From: Bacteroidales bacterium
Lineage (GTDB): Bacteria > Bacteroidota > Bacteroidia > Bacteroidales > UBA932
NCBI GenBank assembly: GCA_017554305.1
Contig: JAFZIN010000013.1
Span: 1 to 64,000 of the forward strand
Length of the DNA stretch: 64,000 bases
Direction of reading: 5' to 3'
The notes under the pieces are model-generated. The model ran no database searches. It saw only the letters and a program-made list of their open reading frames with translations, and had not been told where the DNA came from. Each line of letters opens with the position of its first letter. Position 1 is the stretch's first letter. A program made the position numbers and the translations under genes. This document shows, piece by piece, positions 1 to 8,927 of this stretch.

Positions 1-977
1 CACTGTACAACAGGATGATAGAAGTAGAATTGGTTGTCTGAAACTTCACTGGTAGTGACAGAATTTCTGGGATTATAGACAGTGCGTTGATGGGTTTCGT
101 AAGTGAACTGAGCCCACCGGCCATCGGGAGCTTCAATCCTGGTCAGGTGCCAGGCGGTGATAAGGTCCATAAAACTTCTCTGGCCGGTCTTAGTAAGGTC
201 TACATATTTGTTCTGTGGACGACCGTCAAAGATATATCTGACGCCATCACCGGTGGTAATGGTGATGGTCTTTATTCTTGTAAATCCGTAGGGTGGGTCA
301 GAAAATGGTTGGGACTCAATCTCTACCTTGTAATCATGGCGGTCAGATGAGGTACCAAAGACAGTTATCTGCTTTCCAAAATACAGATGGAAACTGCCGC
401 TGTGACCGGGAAGGGCAAAATGGAAAATATCCGGTTGAGCGTCCATCTCGCCTGTATGAAGGGTGGTAGGTTTGGTGCCAGGGCAGATAACGATTTCAGG
501 AGCACCGCTGCCGGCTCCGTTGTCTAGAAGGTTGAACATAAAACGCCACCAGCTATCTGGATAGTAGTGTCTTACTTCAGAAGTATCATGAACGGCAAAG
601 AAACCGGGGATATGTTTCTCGTTCTCCCCATAATCGGGAATACCATTGGTTTCCACAGTGATACAACCACCTATGGAAAGATTCCAGCCAGGACCGAGGA
701 TACCGGGAAGTTGGTTTGGAGTGTTGCCGTTAGATGAATAAGTGGCAACTATAGGTATATTGAAATCTTTGTCTTTGTATGTGTAGATAGGAACGGAGAT
801 ATTAATGGTGCCGGTATACATAGAAGGTGACACTTCACCCTGTCTTACAAAGTTCCATGCATCTGTCTGGGGAAGTGAGATATCATCATAGAACTTGAAA
901 GATGATTGGGCGTATGAGGGACGTGTAACTAAAACAACGTTAACAAAGATAAAAAACAAGAAAAGAAAACGTTTCAT
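1..977 (-). CDS. YD/RHS-repeat-type secreted protein, N-terminal part (partial)
   Basis: The frame is open from an ATG at 977 to the window edge, giving about 325 residues with no stop; the C-terminal part lies outside. It begins with a hydrophobic signal peptide ending near SYAQ (residues about 1-24). The segment SPSMYTGTINISVPIY, followed by GPGWNLSIGGCIT, is the pattern that opens Bacteroidota YD/RHS-repeat proteins, in which a beta-rich N-terminal region precedes YD repeats. Later, WHLTRIEAPDGRWAQFTYE is typical of RHS-type strands. Such proteins are exported and often carry a variable C-terminal toxin or adhesin, but that end is not visible here. It is transcribed divergently from the ABC exporter genes. 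The family call is fairly safe; the biological role is unknown. Confidence 0.75.
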   Translation of the reverse strand, partial: MKRFLFLFFIFVNVVLVTRPSYAQSSFKFYDDISLPQTDAWNFVRQGEVSPSMYTGTINISVPIYTYKDKDFNIPIVATYSSNGNTPNQLPGILGPGWNLSIGGCITVETNGIPDYGENEKHIPGFFAVHDTSEVRHYYPDSWWRFMFNLLDNGAGSGAPEIVICPGTKPTTLHTGEMDAQPDIFHFALPGHSGSFHLYFGKQITVFGTSSDRHDYKVEIESQPFSDPPYGFTRIKTITITTGDGVRYIFDGRPQNKYVDLTKTGQRSFMDLITAWHLTRIEAPDGRWAQFTYETHQRTVYNPRNSVTTSEVSDNQFYFYHPVVQ

Positions 978-997
978 ACTAAAGTTTATTTACTCTT

Positions 998-1005
998 CAA
1001 AATTA
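998..1005 (-). promoter_or_regulatory. Candidate -7 box for the YD/RHS-type gene
   Basis: The complement reads TAATTTTG, matching the Bacteroidota -7 consensus TAnnTTTG, about 20 bases upstream of the ATG at 977. I see no good TTTG -33 box at the expected distance. Confidence 0.4.
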
Positions 1006-1014
1006 AGTGATTTT

Positions 1015-1045
1015 TTTGAAAAATGGCCTATCGTGAGTAAATTTA
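1015..1045 (+). promoter_or_regulatory. Candidate promoter for the ABC exporter operon
   Basis: TTTG at 1015-1018 is followed after 19 bases by TAAATTTA at 1038-1045, one mismatch from TAnnTTTG. The spacing fits a Bacteroidota -33/-7 pair and the start codon follows 19 bases later. Confidence 0.4.
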
Positions 1046-1064
1046 CAATGAATTTGGTTGAGGT

Positions 1065-2819
1065 ATGTTCAAGACGTTGTTAAGGCAGGTTAAGCAGTAT
1101 AAATGGGCGGTTATTCTGACTCCGGTTTGGACCACATTGGAGGTGGTTATGGGGGTTCTTATTCCATACGTAACTGCCTCAATCATAGACAAGGGGATAA
1201 GTGCGGGGAATATGAGGAACGTCTATATTTACGGACTGCAGATGGTTGGAATGGGGTGCCTGAGTTTGCTGTTTGGTATTCTGGCGGGGCGGTATGCCGC
1301 TTATTCATCTACGGGAGTGGCTGCAAATTTGAGAGATGCAATGTATAGGAATATACAGCGGTTCTCATTTTCAGACATAGACAAGTTCTCTGCGGCTGGG
1401 TTGGTAACCAGAATGACAACGGATGTATCCAATGTGCAGAACGCAATTCAGATGTTGCTCAGGGTCTCTTTCAGAGCCCCTTTGAACCTGATTTCCAGTC
1501 TGGTGATGTGCTTTTTCATTCACTCCTCTCTGAGCCTTATCTTCCTTATTGCAATGGCGGTGCTGGGCGTATGCCTCTTTGTTCTAATTTCCAGAGCGGC
1601 AAAGCTGTTCCAAAAGATATTTGCTCAGTATGATGTATTAAACGCTGTGGTTCAGGAGAATGTATCTGCAATAAGAGTTGTTAAGGCCTTTGTGAGAGAG
1701 AATCATGAACTTGGAAAGTTGGACCGTGCGGCTCTGGCTCTTTACAGACTGAACATTAGGGCGGAGAGGTTAATGGCTCTGAATGACCCAATTATGAACG
1801 TTGTGGTTTACGGCTGTATAATCTCTCTCTCCTGGTTTGGTGCGCATTACATTGTGGCAGGGGGGCTTACAACAGGACAGCTCACCTCTTTGTTCTCATA
1901 CATTATGATGGTGATGATGTCTCTGATGATGCTCTCTATGATTGTGGTTCAGCTTACTATGAGTGCAGCAAGCGTAAAGAGAATTGCGGAGGTGATTAAT
2001 GAGGAGCCAGATATGTCTAACCCTCAATCTCCTCTGTATGAGGTTAAAAATGGCGAGATAGAGTTTAAGGATGTCTGTTTCTCATATAAACCGGGCGGAG
2101 ATTACGCACTATCTGATATCAATCTTAAGATAGAAACGGGTATGACTGTGGGAGTTATAGGAGGAACGGGCAGCGGAAAATCATCTTTGGCTTCACTAAT
2201 CGGCCGCCTTTATGATGTAAGCAAAGGTGCGGTTTTGGTGGGCGGAGTGGATGTAAGACGCTATGACATAGCCGCTTTGAGAAATTCTGTTGCAATGGTT
2301 TTGCAGAACAATACTCTTTTTAGCGGAACCGTTTTGGAGAATTTACGCTGGGGCAAGGAGGATGCAACTGAGGAGGAGTGCAGAAATGCCTGCATAAGTG
2401 CCTGTGCAGATGAGTTTATCTCCTCACTGAAAGATGGTTACAACACTGTGGTTGAGCAGGGCGGAACAAACTTTTCCGGCGGTCAGATACAGCGTCTGTG
2501 CATTGCCAGAGCACTGGTTAAGAGTCCTAAAGTGCTCATTTTAGATGATTCCACATCTGCAGTGGATACGGCTACGGATGCCTCAATAAGAAAGACTTTT
2601 GAAGAGAGAATTCCGGGAACAACCAAGATTATTATCTCTCACAGGATAATAAGCGTGCAGCATGCAGATAAGATTGTATTGATGAATGACGGCAGAGTGT
2701 GCGGCTTTGGCTCTCATTCAGAGCTGCTTGAGAGTTCGCCAATCTATCGGGAGATATATAATATGCAGAGTTCACAGGGTGGAGAGAGTGATTTTGATTC
2801 AAATACTTTGACAAGATGA
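1065..2819 (+). CDS. ABC exporter half-transporter, degenerate-site subunit
   Basis: This 584-residue protein has an N-terminal six-helix membrane domain (about 1-320) and a C-terminal nucleotide-binding domain. Walker A is GGTGSGKSS (about 365-373), the signature is FSGGQ (about 470) and Walker B is VLILDDSTS (about 489-497). The residue after the Walker B aspartate is Asp instead of the catalytic Glu. In heterodimeric exporters such as TM287/288 this marks the subunit that contributes the non-hydrolysing site. The next gene, overlapping by four bases (ATGA), supplies the canonical Glu, so the two very probably form one heterodimer in the inner membrane. The substrate cannot be read from sequence; drugs, lipids or peptides are all possible. 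Confidence 0.9.
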   Translation: MFKTLLRQVKQYKWAVILTPVWTTLEVVMGVLIPYVTASIIDKGISAGNMRNVYIYGLQMVGMGCLSLLFGILAGRYAAYSSTGVAANLRDAMYRNIQRFSFSDIDKFSAAGLVTRMTTDVSNVQNAIQMLLRVSFRAPLNLISSLVMCFFIHSSLSLIFLIAMAVLGVCLFVLISRAAKLFQKIFAQYDVLNAVVQENVSAIRVVKAFVRENHELGKLDRAALALYRLNIRAERLMALNDPIMNVVVYGCIISLSWFGAHYIVAGGLTTGQLTSLFSYIMMVMMSLMMLSMIVVQLTMSAASVKRIAEVINEEPDMSNPQSPLYEVKNGEIEFKDVCFSYKPGGDYALSDINLKIETGMTVGVIGGTGSGKSSLASLIGRLYDVSKGAVLVGGVDVRRYDIAALRNSVAMVLQNNTLFSGTVLENLRWGKEDATEEECRNACISACADEFISSLKDGYNTVVEQGGTNFSGGQIQRLCIARALVKSPKVLILDDSTSAVDTATDASIRKTFEERIPGTTKIIISHRIISVQHADKIVLMNDGRVCGFGSHSELLESSPIYREIYNMQSSQGGESDFDSNTLTR

Positions 2820-4714
2820 AGCAGGCGGGATTTATGAGAGGGCCCAGAGAGAGGGTAGAAGTTAATATGAGCGGCAGAGAAAAACTCTCTACCGTAGCTC
2901 GTCTTTTCCGTCTGATTTTTAAGGATAACGGCTGGAAGATTGGTATTGTACTTTTGTGCATTTTGATTTCCACTCTGGCAACACTGGCATCCACTCTCTT
3001 TACAAGGAGCCTGATAGACAAGTATATAGTTCCGCTTTTAGGCTCTTCTTCACCGGATTTCCAACCGCTGGCTCTGGCTCTGATAAAACTGGGAGCGGTT
3101 CTGATAATTGGAGTAGGGGTTGGATACGCATACAATCTCATTATGATTTATGTGAGCCAGGGAACTCTTAAAACTTTGAGATACAGCCTTTTTGAACACA
3201 TGGAGAGGCTCCCTTTAAAGTACTTTGACTCCCGCAGTCACGGAGATATAATGAGCGTTTATACCAATGATGTAGATACTTTAAGACAGGTTATAGGACA
3301 GAGCATTCCTCGCCTGTTCCAATCTCTGGTTACCATCCTTTCTACATTTGTAAGTATGGTGGCACTGAGTATTCCTCTTACGCTTGTCACTCTTTTTATT
3401 GCCGTTATTATGTACTTTGTAACCAGGCGTTTGGGAGGAATTTCAAAGAAGTATTTTACGGAGAGGCAGAAGAATCTAGGGCTTGTGAACGGTTTTATTG
3501 AGGAGATGGTTTCCGGACAGAGAGTTGTAAAGGTATTCTGTTATGAAAAGAGGGCAATTGAACGCTTTTCCGTTCTGAATGAGAACCTTAGGCGGAGTGT
3601 ATATAATGCAAACAAGGTCTCCAATATAGTTATGCCTATAAACAGCAATCTGGGTAACTTTGGCTATGTACTTATTGCAGTTATAGGTGCGCTTATTGCA
3701 ATCTCCGGAACCTCTGTTTGGTATCTTGCAGGTGCAGACGGCTCTCTGCTAACCCTGGGTACTTTAGTGGCCTTTCTTACTCTGCAGAAGAACTTTACAA
3801 GGCCTGTCTCTCAGATAAGCAATGAGATAAACTCCATTGTGATGGCAAGTGCCGGAACGGACAGAATCTACTCGCTTTTGGATGAACCAAAGGAGAGAGA
3901 CGAGGGTAAGATAACTCTTGTAAAGGAGGGAAAATGCAGTTGGTCCTGGAATGATCCGGTTTTGGGAAAGAGGACTCCGCTTAAAGGAGAAGTCTCCCTT
4001 AAGGATGTGGATTTCAGCTATGTGGAGGGGAAACAGGTTCTTTATGACATTACACTTACGGCTTATCCGGGGCAGAAGATTGCCTTTGTGGGAGGAACCG
4101 GTGCAGGTAAGACCACCATTACCAACCTTATAAACAGATTCTACGAGATTCAGGACGGAGTTATTACTTACGACGGTCTGAATATTAGGGATATAGAGAA
4201 AGACTCTTTGAGGAGGAGTTTGGGAATTGTACTCCAGCAGACTCATCTTTTTACCGGCTCAATAATGGACAATATCCGTTACGGAAGGCTGGATGCAACT
4301 GATGATGAGTGTATTGCAGCAGCTAAAACCGCCTGTGCAGACGGGTTCATAAGGCGTCTGCCTAACGGATACAATACTGTAATTGAAGCGGACGGAGGCA
4401 ACCTCTCTCAGGGTGAAAGACAACTTCTGGCCATTGCACGTGCTGCGGTTGCCGCTCCGCCGGTACTCATTTTAGATGAGGCTACATCTTCTATAGATAC
4501 CAGAACGGAGAGGCTGATACAGAGCGGAATGGACTCTTTGATGAAGGGGCGTACCACCTTTGTGATTGCACACCGTCTCTCTACAATCCGCAATGCAGAT
4601 TACATTATGGTAATGGAGAGGGGAAGAATCATTGAAAGGGGTAAACATGACGAGTTGCTAGCCCTTAAAGGCAAGTACTACGAACTCTTTACCGGCAATA
4701 AGATAACGGGCTGA
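2816..4714 (+). CDS. ABC exporter half-transporter, catalytic-site subunit
   Basis: This 632-residue exporter subunit has a membrane domain followed by an ATPase domain with Walker A GGTGAGKTT (about 426-434), signature LSQGE (about 530-534) and Walker B VLILDEATS (about 550-558). The Glu is intact while the signature deviates from LSGGQ. This is the mirror image of the preceding subunit and what a heterodimer with one consensus and one degenerate ATP site requires. The start at 2816 overlaps the previous stop, suggesting translational coupling. A second ATG at 2867 (residue 18) lies after a purine-rich stretch and could be the true start, since the first 17 residues are charged and not conserved-looking. 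The gene ends one base from the convergent AtoE-like gene. Confidence 0.9.
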   Translation: MKQAGFMRGPRERVEVNMSGREKLSTVARLFRLIFKDNGWKIGIVLLCILISTLATLASTLFTRSLIDKYIVPLLGSSSPDFQPLALALIKLGAVLIIGVGVGYAYNLIMIYVSQGTLKTLRYSLFEHMERLPLKYFDSRSHGDIMSVYTNDVDTLRQVIGQSIPRLFQSLVTILSTFVSMVALSIPLTLVTLFIAVIMYFVTRRLGGISKKYFTERQKNLGLVNGFIEEMVSGQRVVKVFCYEKRAIERFSVLNENLRRSVYNANKVSNIVMPINSNLGNFGYVLIAVIGALIAISGTSVWYLAGADGSLLTLGTLVAFLTLQKNFTRPVSQISNEINSIVMASAGTDRIYSLLDEPKERDEGKITLVKEGKCSWSWNDPVLGKRTPLKGEVSLKDVDFSYVEGKQVLYDITLTAYPGQKIAFVGGTGAGKTTITNLINRFYEIQDGVITYDGLNIRDIEKDSLRRSLGIVLQQTHLFTGSIMDNIRYGRLDATDDECIAAAKTACADGFIRRLPNGYNTVIEADGGNLSQGERQLLAIARAAVAAPPVLILDEATSSIDTRTERLIQSGMDSLMKGRTTFVIAHRLSTIRNADYIMVMERGRIIERGKHDELLALKGKYYELFTGNKITG

Positions 4715-4715
4715 T

Positions 4716-6074
4716 TTAAGCCCAGATAAGCAGTCCGGTGCAGATCAGTATTCCGGAGACCACAAGATCTATTAGGCAGAATCCCATAATGTCTCTTGCG
4801 TTCAGTTTGGCAATGGCCAGTGCAGGCAGTGCCCAGAACGGCTGAATTAGGTTGGTCCAGGCATCTCCCCAGGCAATTGCCATTCCAGTAAGTCCCGGAT
4901 CTACATTGAGTTGCGCACCTGCGGTAAACATAATAGGGGCCTGAATTGCCCAGTGTCCTCCTCCGGATGGTACAAACATATTGAGTATTGCTGCGCAGAG
5001 GAAGGTAAGCAGAGGGTAGGTGGTGTGGTTGGAGACGGAAATGCAGGCGTTGCTGAGTTCGGTTCCAAGGCAGATTCCGCTCTCTCCAACTCCCATAATG
5101 ATTCCCATAATTCCCGCATAGAAAGGGAATTGCAAGAGTATGCCGGCCGCTCCGGTGGCACTCTTTCCAAAGGCCTTTACGTATGAGAGAGGCTCTTTAT
5201 GGAGTATTATTCCAAGGAATAAGAAGAGCATTATTACAAAGTTGAGATCTATGGAGCCTCCCTTTACTATCTTGATAACCAGGTATGAAAGTCCTAAGAG
5301 AGATATCAGAAGAGAGAGTATGCGGCTTCTCTCCATCTTCTCTGCAGGTGATTTTGCAATCTTGGCTTTAGGGGCGTCATCTTCTGCCAGAAGAGCCGGA
5401 TCTATAGAGATAACACCCTCATTTTTAGGGTGCATAAGAGAGTTTACAAGAACCAGCGCCACAATAATGACAAAGACCATTACAAGGTTGTGAGGGTCTA
5501 ATATGGTGGCGGAGACCGGAATAGGGTTCTCTACCGCACCGCGGGTTATCTCTCTCAGTCCCGCCCCCGGTGTAGCCATGGTGAGTGGTATGGAGCCGGA
5601 AAGTCCTGCATGCCAGACAACAAAGCCGCTGTAGGCGGAGGCAATAAGCAGGCGGTAGTCTACGCCTCTGAGTTTCTTGGCAATCTCCTTTGCAAAGATA
5701 ACTCCCACAATAAGTCCGAATCCCCAGTTGAGCCAGCAGGCAAGGGCGGAAATACCTGTTACAAGGGCAATTGCACCGGCAGGGGTCTTAGGCAGAGAGG
5801 CCAGCGCGCTTATGGCTCTTTTAACTGCAGGAGCGGCCGCCAAGGTGGAACCGCAAACCAGCACCAACGCCATCTGCATTGCAAAGGCCAGAAGTGACCA
5901 GACTCCGTTTCCCCAGTGTTCTACAACCTCCATAGGGGTCTGATGACAGATAGGGATTGCAATTACAAATGCAATTATTGTGAGGATGACTGCAAAAATG
6001 AAAGGATCCGGAAGGTACTTCTGAACCACATTCACACAGGCTTTGATTATCTTTTGAAACATATTTTTATGCAC
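4716..6074 (-). CDS. atoE: Short-chain fatty acid permease, AtoE family
   Basis: This 452-residue, very hydrophobic protein has about 11-12 predicted membrane segments and belongs by sequence to the AtoE/COG2031 short-chain fatty acid transporter family. Characteristic segments are YLPDPFIFAVILT near the N-terminus, CWLNWGFGLIVG near residue 112 and VPSGGGHWAIQAP near residue 370. AtoE in E. coli is linked to acetoacetate and butyrate use; here no ato catabolic genes are adjacent, so the substrate is inferred only from family membership. It stands alone on the minus strand, converges with the ABC exporter and has its own promoter candidate just upstream. Confidence 0.88.
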   Translation of the reverse strand: MHKNMFQKIIKACVNVVQKYLPDPFIFAVILTIIAFVIAIPICHQTPMEVVEHWGNGVWSLLAFAMQMALVLVCGSTLAAAPAVKRAISALASLPKTPAGAIALVTGISALACWLNWGFGLIVGVIFAKEIAKKLRGVDYRLLIASAYSGFVVWHAGLSGSIPLTMATPGAGLREITRGAVENPIPVSATILDPHNLVMVFVIIVALVLVNSLMHPKNEGVISIDPALLAEDDAPKAKIAKSPAEKMERSRILSLLISLLGLSYLVIKIVKGGSIDLNFVIMLFLFLGIILHKEPLSYVKAFGKSATGAAGILLQFPFYAGIMGIIMGVGESGICLGTELSNACISVSNHTTYPLLTFLCAAILNMFVPSGGGHWAIQAPIMFTAGAQLNVDPGLTGMAIAWGDAWTNLIQPFWALPALAIAKLNARDIMGFCLIDLVVSGILICTGLLIWA

Positions 6075-6087
6075 TTAAAAACAGCCG

Positions 6088-6095
6088 CAAATATA
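6088..6095 (-). promoter_or_regulatory. Candidate -7 box for the AtoE-like gene
   Basis: The complement reads TATATTTG, an exact TAnnTTTG match, 13 bases upstream of the ATG at 6074. That spacing implies a very short leader. Confidence 0.45.
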
Positions 6096-6182
6096 CTATA
6101 AAAAGGATCATTCCTGTATGAGTGCTTAAAATTCAAAATTCTTTTGATTTTGTGTTTTTACTTTAAAATTTTTCAAATTCTT

Positions 6183-6212
6183 TTTGTTTTGATTGAAATT
6201 TTGTTAAATTTG
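6183..6212 (+). promoter_or_regulatory. Candidate promoter for ilvE and the VOR operon
   Basis: TTTG at 6183-6186 and TAAATTTG at 6205-6212 are separated by 18 bases, a good -33/-7 pair for Bacteroidota. The region 6075-6253 is otherwise strongly AT-rich with no gene. Transcription would begin near 6218, giving a leader of roughly 35 bases before the ATG at 6254. Confidence 0.6.
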
Positions 6213-6253
6213 TTCCAAAGAAAATATAATTGACAAACTTATTTATTATTGAT

Positions 6254-7291
6254 ATGAAGAATTTAGAGTGGGGAAAGCTATCTTTCTCTTATACTAAAAC
6301 AGATTACATCATTTACAGCACTTTCAAAGATGGAAAATGGTCTGCTCCGGTGCTGACTAAAGACTTTACCTATCCTTTCAGCGTTTATGCAGGCGTTCTT
6401 CACTACGGCTCATCTTGTTTTGAGGGTATGAAGTGCTTCAGAGGCGTAGACGGTAAGGTTCGTCTTTTCCGCCCGGAGGAGAACGCAAAGCGTCTGATCA
6501 GAAGTGCAAAGTTCCTGGATTTGCAAGCTCCTTCTGTTGAGCAGTTTATAGAGATGTCTCTGATGGTTATTAAGGCCAATTCAGAGTATATTCCGCCATA
6601 CGAGACTACGGCTTCTCTGTATCTGAGACCTCTGCTGGTTGGCGTTAACCCTCAGTTGGGTATCCGTTCCTCTTCAGAGTCTATGTTCATCATAATGGCT
6701 TCTCCTGTAGGAACTTACTCCGGTGACAGGATTCTTGTTCCGGGTACTGCAGTTGTAGGTAGAAACTATGACAGAGCCGCTCCTAACGGTTCCGGCAGTT
6801 ACAAGATTGGTGCAAACTATGCGCAAAGTCTTCACCCTTACAACATTGCACACGCTCAGGGATACCGTGAACTTCTCTTTTTGGACAGCAAAACCAACTC
6901 ACTGATTGAGGAGTTTGGTTCTTCCAACTTCTTTGCAGTTAAGGGAAATACATACATTACTCCTAAATCTCCTTCTATTCTTCCTTCCATTACAAACGCA
7001 AGTTTGAGAACGGTTGCTGAGGATCTTGGTATGAAGGTGGAAATGAGAGAGATTCCTCTTACAGAGATGGCTGAGGTAGATGAGGCTAACTCCTGCGGAA
7101 CTGCAGTGGTTATCACTCCAATCTGCAGAATAGATGATAAGGTTCATCTTGAGGATGAGCAAGTTGCACGCTCCTATACATTTGCAAACGAGTGCGGTCC
7201 TAAGAGCAGAAAACTCTATGATCAGATTATAGGTTTCCAGAAGGGTACTTTGGAAGACCGCCACAACTGGATAATGTTTGTAGATTGCTAG
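6254..7291 (+). CDS. ilvE: Branched-chain amino acid aminotransferase
   Basis: This fold-type IV PLP enzyme of 345 residues interconverts leucine, isoleucine or valine with their 2-oxoacids using glutamate/2-oxoglutarate. The PLP lysine is Lys184 in GSYKIGANYA, and EEFGSSNFF near residue 220 is the family phosphate-cup region. An in-frame TTG lies at 6230, but the ATG at 6254 gives the usual N-terminus (MKNLEWGKLSFSYTKTDY) and length, so I chose it. It is followed after 9 bases by the TPR gene and then the 2-oxoacid:ferredoxin oxidoreductase subunits. This places amino acid transamination next to oxidation or reductive synthesis of branched-chain 2-oxoacids. Confidence 0.95.
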   Translation: MKNLEWGKLSFSYTKTDYIIYSTFKDGKWSAPVLTKDFTYPFSVYAGVLHYGSSCFEGMKCFRGVDGKVRLFRPEENAKRLIRSAKFLDLQAPSVEQFIEMSLMVIKANSEYIPPYETTASLYLRPLLVGVNPQLGIRSSSESMFIIMASPVGTYSGDRILVPGTAVVGRNYDRAAPNGSGSYKIGANYAQSLHPYNIAHAQGYRELLFLDSKTNSLIEEFGSSNFFAVKGNTYITPKSPSILPSITNASLRTVAEDLGMKVEMREIPLTEMAEVDEANSCGTAVVITPICRIDDKVHLEDEQVARSYTFANECGPKSRKLYDQIIGFQKGTLEDRHNWIMFVDC

Positions 7292-7300
7292 AAAGAGGTG

Positions 7301-7573
7301 ATGAAGGCTCAGGATTTAGAGATAATCCTCAGAGAAGAGGGGGCAGATAAAACTATCGCGGAGGCAGAGAGATACATATCCTCCTCTAAAGATGAGTTGG
7401 ATTTTGCTTACTACATTCTGGGCAATGCATACCGTCAGAAGGGAGATTGGCAGGGTGCCATAAATAACTACTTGCTAGCTATGGATATTAATCCGCAATC
7501 ACCTGCAAGTCAGGCGTATGAGATGGCAAATGACATTCTCAACTTCTTTAACAAAGATATGTATAACCAATAG
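7301..7573 (+). CDS. Small TPR-repeat protein of the VOR operon
   Basis: This 90-residue soluble protein contains one clear tetratricopeptide repeat (about 35-68: YYILGNAYRQKGDWQGAINNY and the helix after it) with flanking helices. A GTG immediately before the ATG would add one residue. It lies between ilvE and the ferredoxin-like subunit in the same orientation with short gaps, so it is probably co-transcribed. A small TPR protein at this place is, to my knowledge, recurrent next to VOR/KOR genes in Bacteroidales. It may help subunit assembly, but nothing in the sequence proves that. Confidence 0.8.
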   Translation: MKAQDLEIILREEGADKTIAEAERYISSSKDELDFAYYILGNAYRQKGDWQGAINNYLLAMDINPQSPASQAYEMANDILNFFNKDMYNQ

Positions 7574-7599
7574 AAACAAACCAATAACTATACATTACT

Positions 7600-7830
7600 A
7601 TGGCTAAAATGAGAGGTGCGACCGTAATTAACACCGAGCGCTGCAAGGGATGCGGCTTGTGCGTTGTTGCGTGTCCGTTCCAGGTTCTCGCCCTTTCTGA
7701 TAAGAGCGTGAACAGAAAGGGGTACAACTATGCGGTTACCGTTAAGGAGGATACCTGCACAGGATGTACTTCTTGCGCTGTAGTTTGTCCCGACGGATGT
7801 ATATCCGTTTACCGTAAAAAGGAGGAATAA
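7600..7830 (+). CDS. 2-oxoacid:ferredoxin oxidoreductase, ferredoxin-like delta subunit
   Basis: This 76-residue protein carries two 4Fe-4S motifs, CxxCxxCxxxCP at Cys15/18/21/25 and again at Cys53/56/59/63, with an extra Cys67. This is the separate delta (ferredoxin) subunit of four-subunit 2-oxoacid:ferredoxin oxidoreductases, passing electrons from the TPP/FeS core to external ferredoxin. The alpha, beta and gamma genes follow directly downstream. Confidence 0.92.
   Translation: MAKMRGATVINTERCKGCGLCVVACPFQVLALSDKSVNRKGYNYAVTVKEDTCTGCTSCAVVCPDGCISVYRKKEE
7820..7825 (+). promoter_or_regulatory. Strong Shine-Dalgarno of the alpha subunit
   Basis: AGGAGG lies 8 bases before the ATG at 7834 and inside the end of the delta-subunit gene. 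Full SD sequences are uncommon in Bacteroidota, so this one stands out. Confidence 0.7.
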
Positions 7831-7833
7831 ATT

Positions 7834-8916
7834 ATGGCAGATCAGGAAATTACATTGATGAAAGGCAACGAGGCTATAGCCCATGCGGCTATTCGTTGCG
7901 GATGTGACGGATACTTTGGATATCCTATCACTCCACAGTCTGAGGTGCTTGAGACCCTTGCCGAGCAAAAACCTTGGGAGACAACGGGAATGGTTGTTCT
8001 CCAGGCTGAGAGTGAGACATCCTCTATAAATATGGTTTACGGCGGTGCCGGCTGCGGAAAGAAGGTAATGACTTCATCTTCAAGCCCAGGCATAAGCCTT
8101 ATGCAGGAGGGTCTCTCCTATATGGCTGGTTGTGAGATACCTTGCCTTGTAGTTAACGTTAGCCGCGGAGGTCCTGGATTGGGAACAATTCAGCCTAGCC
8201 AGGCAGACTACTTCCAGAGCTGCAAAGGCGGCGGACACGGAGACTACAGGCTTATTGTGCTTGCTCCTTCTTCAGTTCAGGAAATGGCAGATTTTGTGGA
8301 CCTTGCATTTGAACTTGCATTCAAGTACCGCAACCCTGCAATGATTCTTACAGACGGTGTTATAGGTCAGATGATGGAGAAGGTTGTGCTTCCTCCGTTC
8401 AAACCTCGCCGTACGGAAGAGGAGATTTTAAAACAGTGTCCTTGGGCTGCAACAGGCCGTCCTAAGACAAGAAAGCCTAACGTAATCACTTCACTTGAGC
8501 TGGATCCTGCTAAGATGGAGGAAATCAACATCCGAATTCAGAAGAAATACGCTGAAATTCAGGAGAAAGAGGTTAGGTTTGAAGAGTATATGCTTGAGGA
8601 TGCAGAGTATGCAATCTGCGCATTCGGTTCTGCTGCCAGAATAGCTAAGAAGGCTATAGAAGAGGCTAGAAACGAGGGCATTAAGGTTGGTCTGCTCCGT
8701 CCTATTACTCTGTGGCCTTTCCCTTACAAAGAGGTTGAGGCTCTGAGCAACAAGGTAAAGGGTATTCTTTCTTTGGAAATTAATGCAGGTCAGATGGTAG
8801 AAGATATCCGTCTTGCAGTTAACGGAAAGATTCCTGTAAGTCACTACGGCCGTTTGGGAGGTATCATACCTGCTCCGGATGAGGTAGTTAGAGAACTTAA
8901 GAAAATGGTTAAATAG
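7834..8916 (+). CDS. vorB: 2-oxoacid:ferredoxin oxidoreductase alpha subunit (VorB/KorA type)
   Basis: This 360-residue protein has the pyrimidine-binding and transketolase C-terminal domains of the alpha subunit. The start carries GNEAIAHAAIRCGCDGYFGYPITPQSE, recognisable for the family, and SRGGPGLGTIQPSQADYFQ follows near residue 110-128. With the TPP-binding beta, gamma and ferredoxin subunits it oxidatively decarboxylates a 2-oxoacid with CoA to the acyl-CoA while reducing ferredoxin, or runs in reverse under reducing conditions. Adjacency to ilvE favours branched-chain 2-oxoacids (VOR) over 2-oxoglutarate, though the families are hard to separate by eye. Confidence 0.9.
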   Translation: MADQEITLMKGNEAIAHAAIRCGCDGYFGYPITPQSEVLETLAEQKPWETTGMVVLQAESETSSINMVYGGAGCGKKVMTSSSSPGISLMQEGLSYMAGCEIPCLVVNVSRGGPGLGTIQPSQADYFQSCKGGGHGDYRLIVLAPSSVQEMADFVDLAFELAFKYRNPAMILTDGVIGQMMEKVVLPPFKPRRTEEEILKQCPWAATGRPKTRKPNVITSLELDPAKMEEINIRIQKKYAEIQEKEVRFEEYMLEDAEYAICAFGSAARIAKKAIEEARNEGIKVGLLRPITLWPFPYKEVEALSNKVKGILSLEINAGQMVEDIRLAVNGKIPVSHYGRLGGIIPAPDEVVRELKKMVK

Positions 8917-8920
8917 GAGG
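8915..8920 (+). promoter_or_regulatory. Shine-Dalgarno deciding the beta-subunit start
   Basis: AGGAGG overlaps the alpha stop codon. It is only one base from the ATG at 8922 but seven bases from the ATG at 8928, which points to 8928 as the real start. Confidence 0.6.
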
Positions 8921-8927
8921 AATGAGT

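Noticed and set aside
6075..6253. A small RNA or tRNA gene in the AT-rich gap before ilvE
   Set aside because: I see only AT-rich sequence and promoter-like boxes; no cloverleaf-forming arms or terminator are evident.
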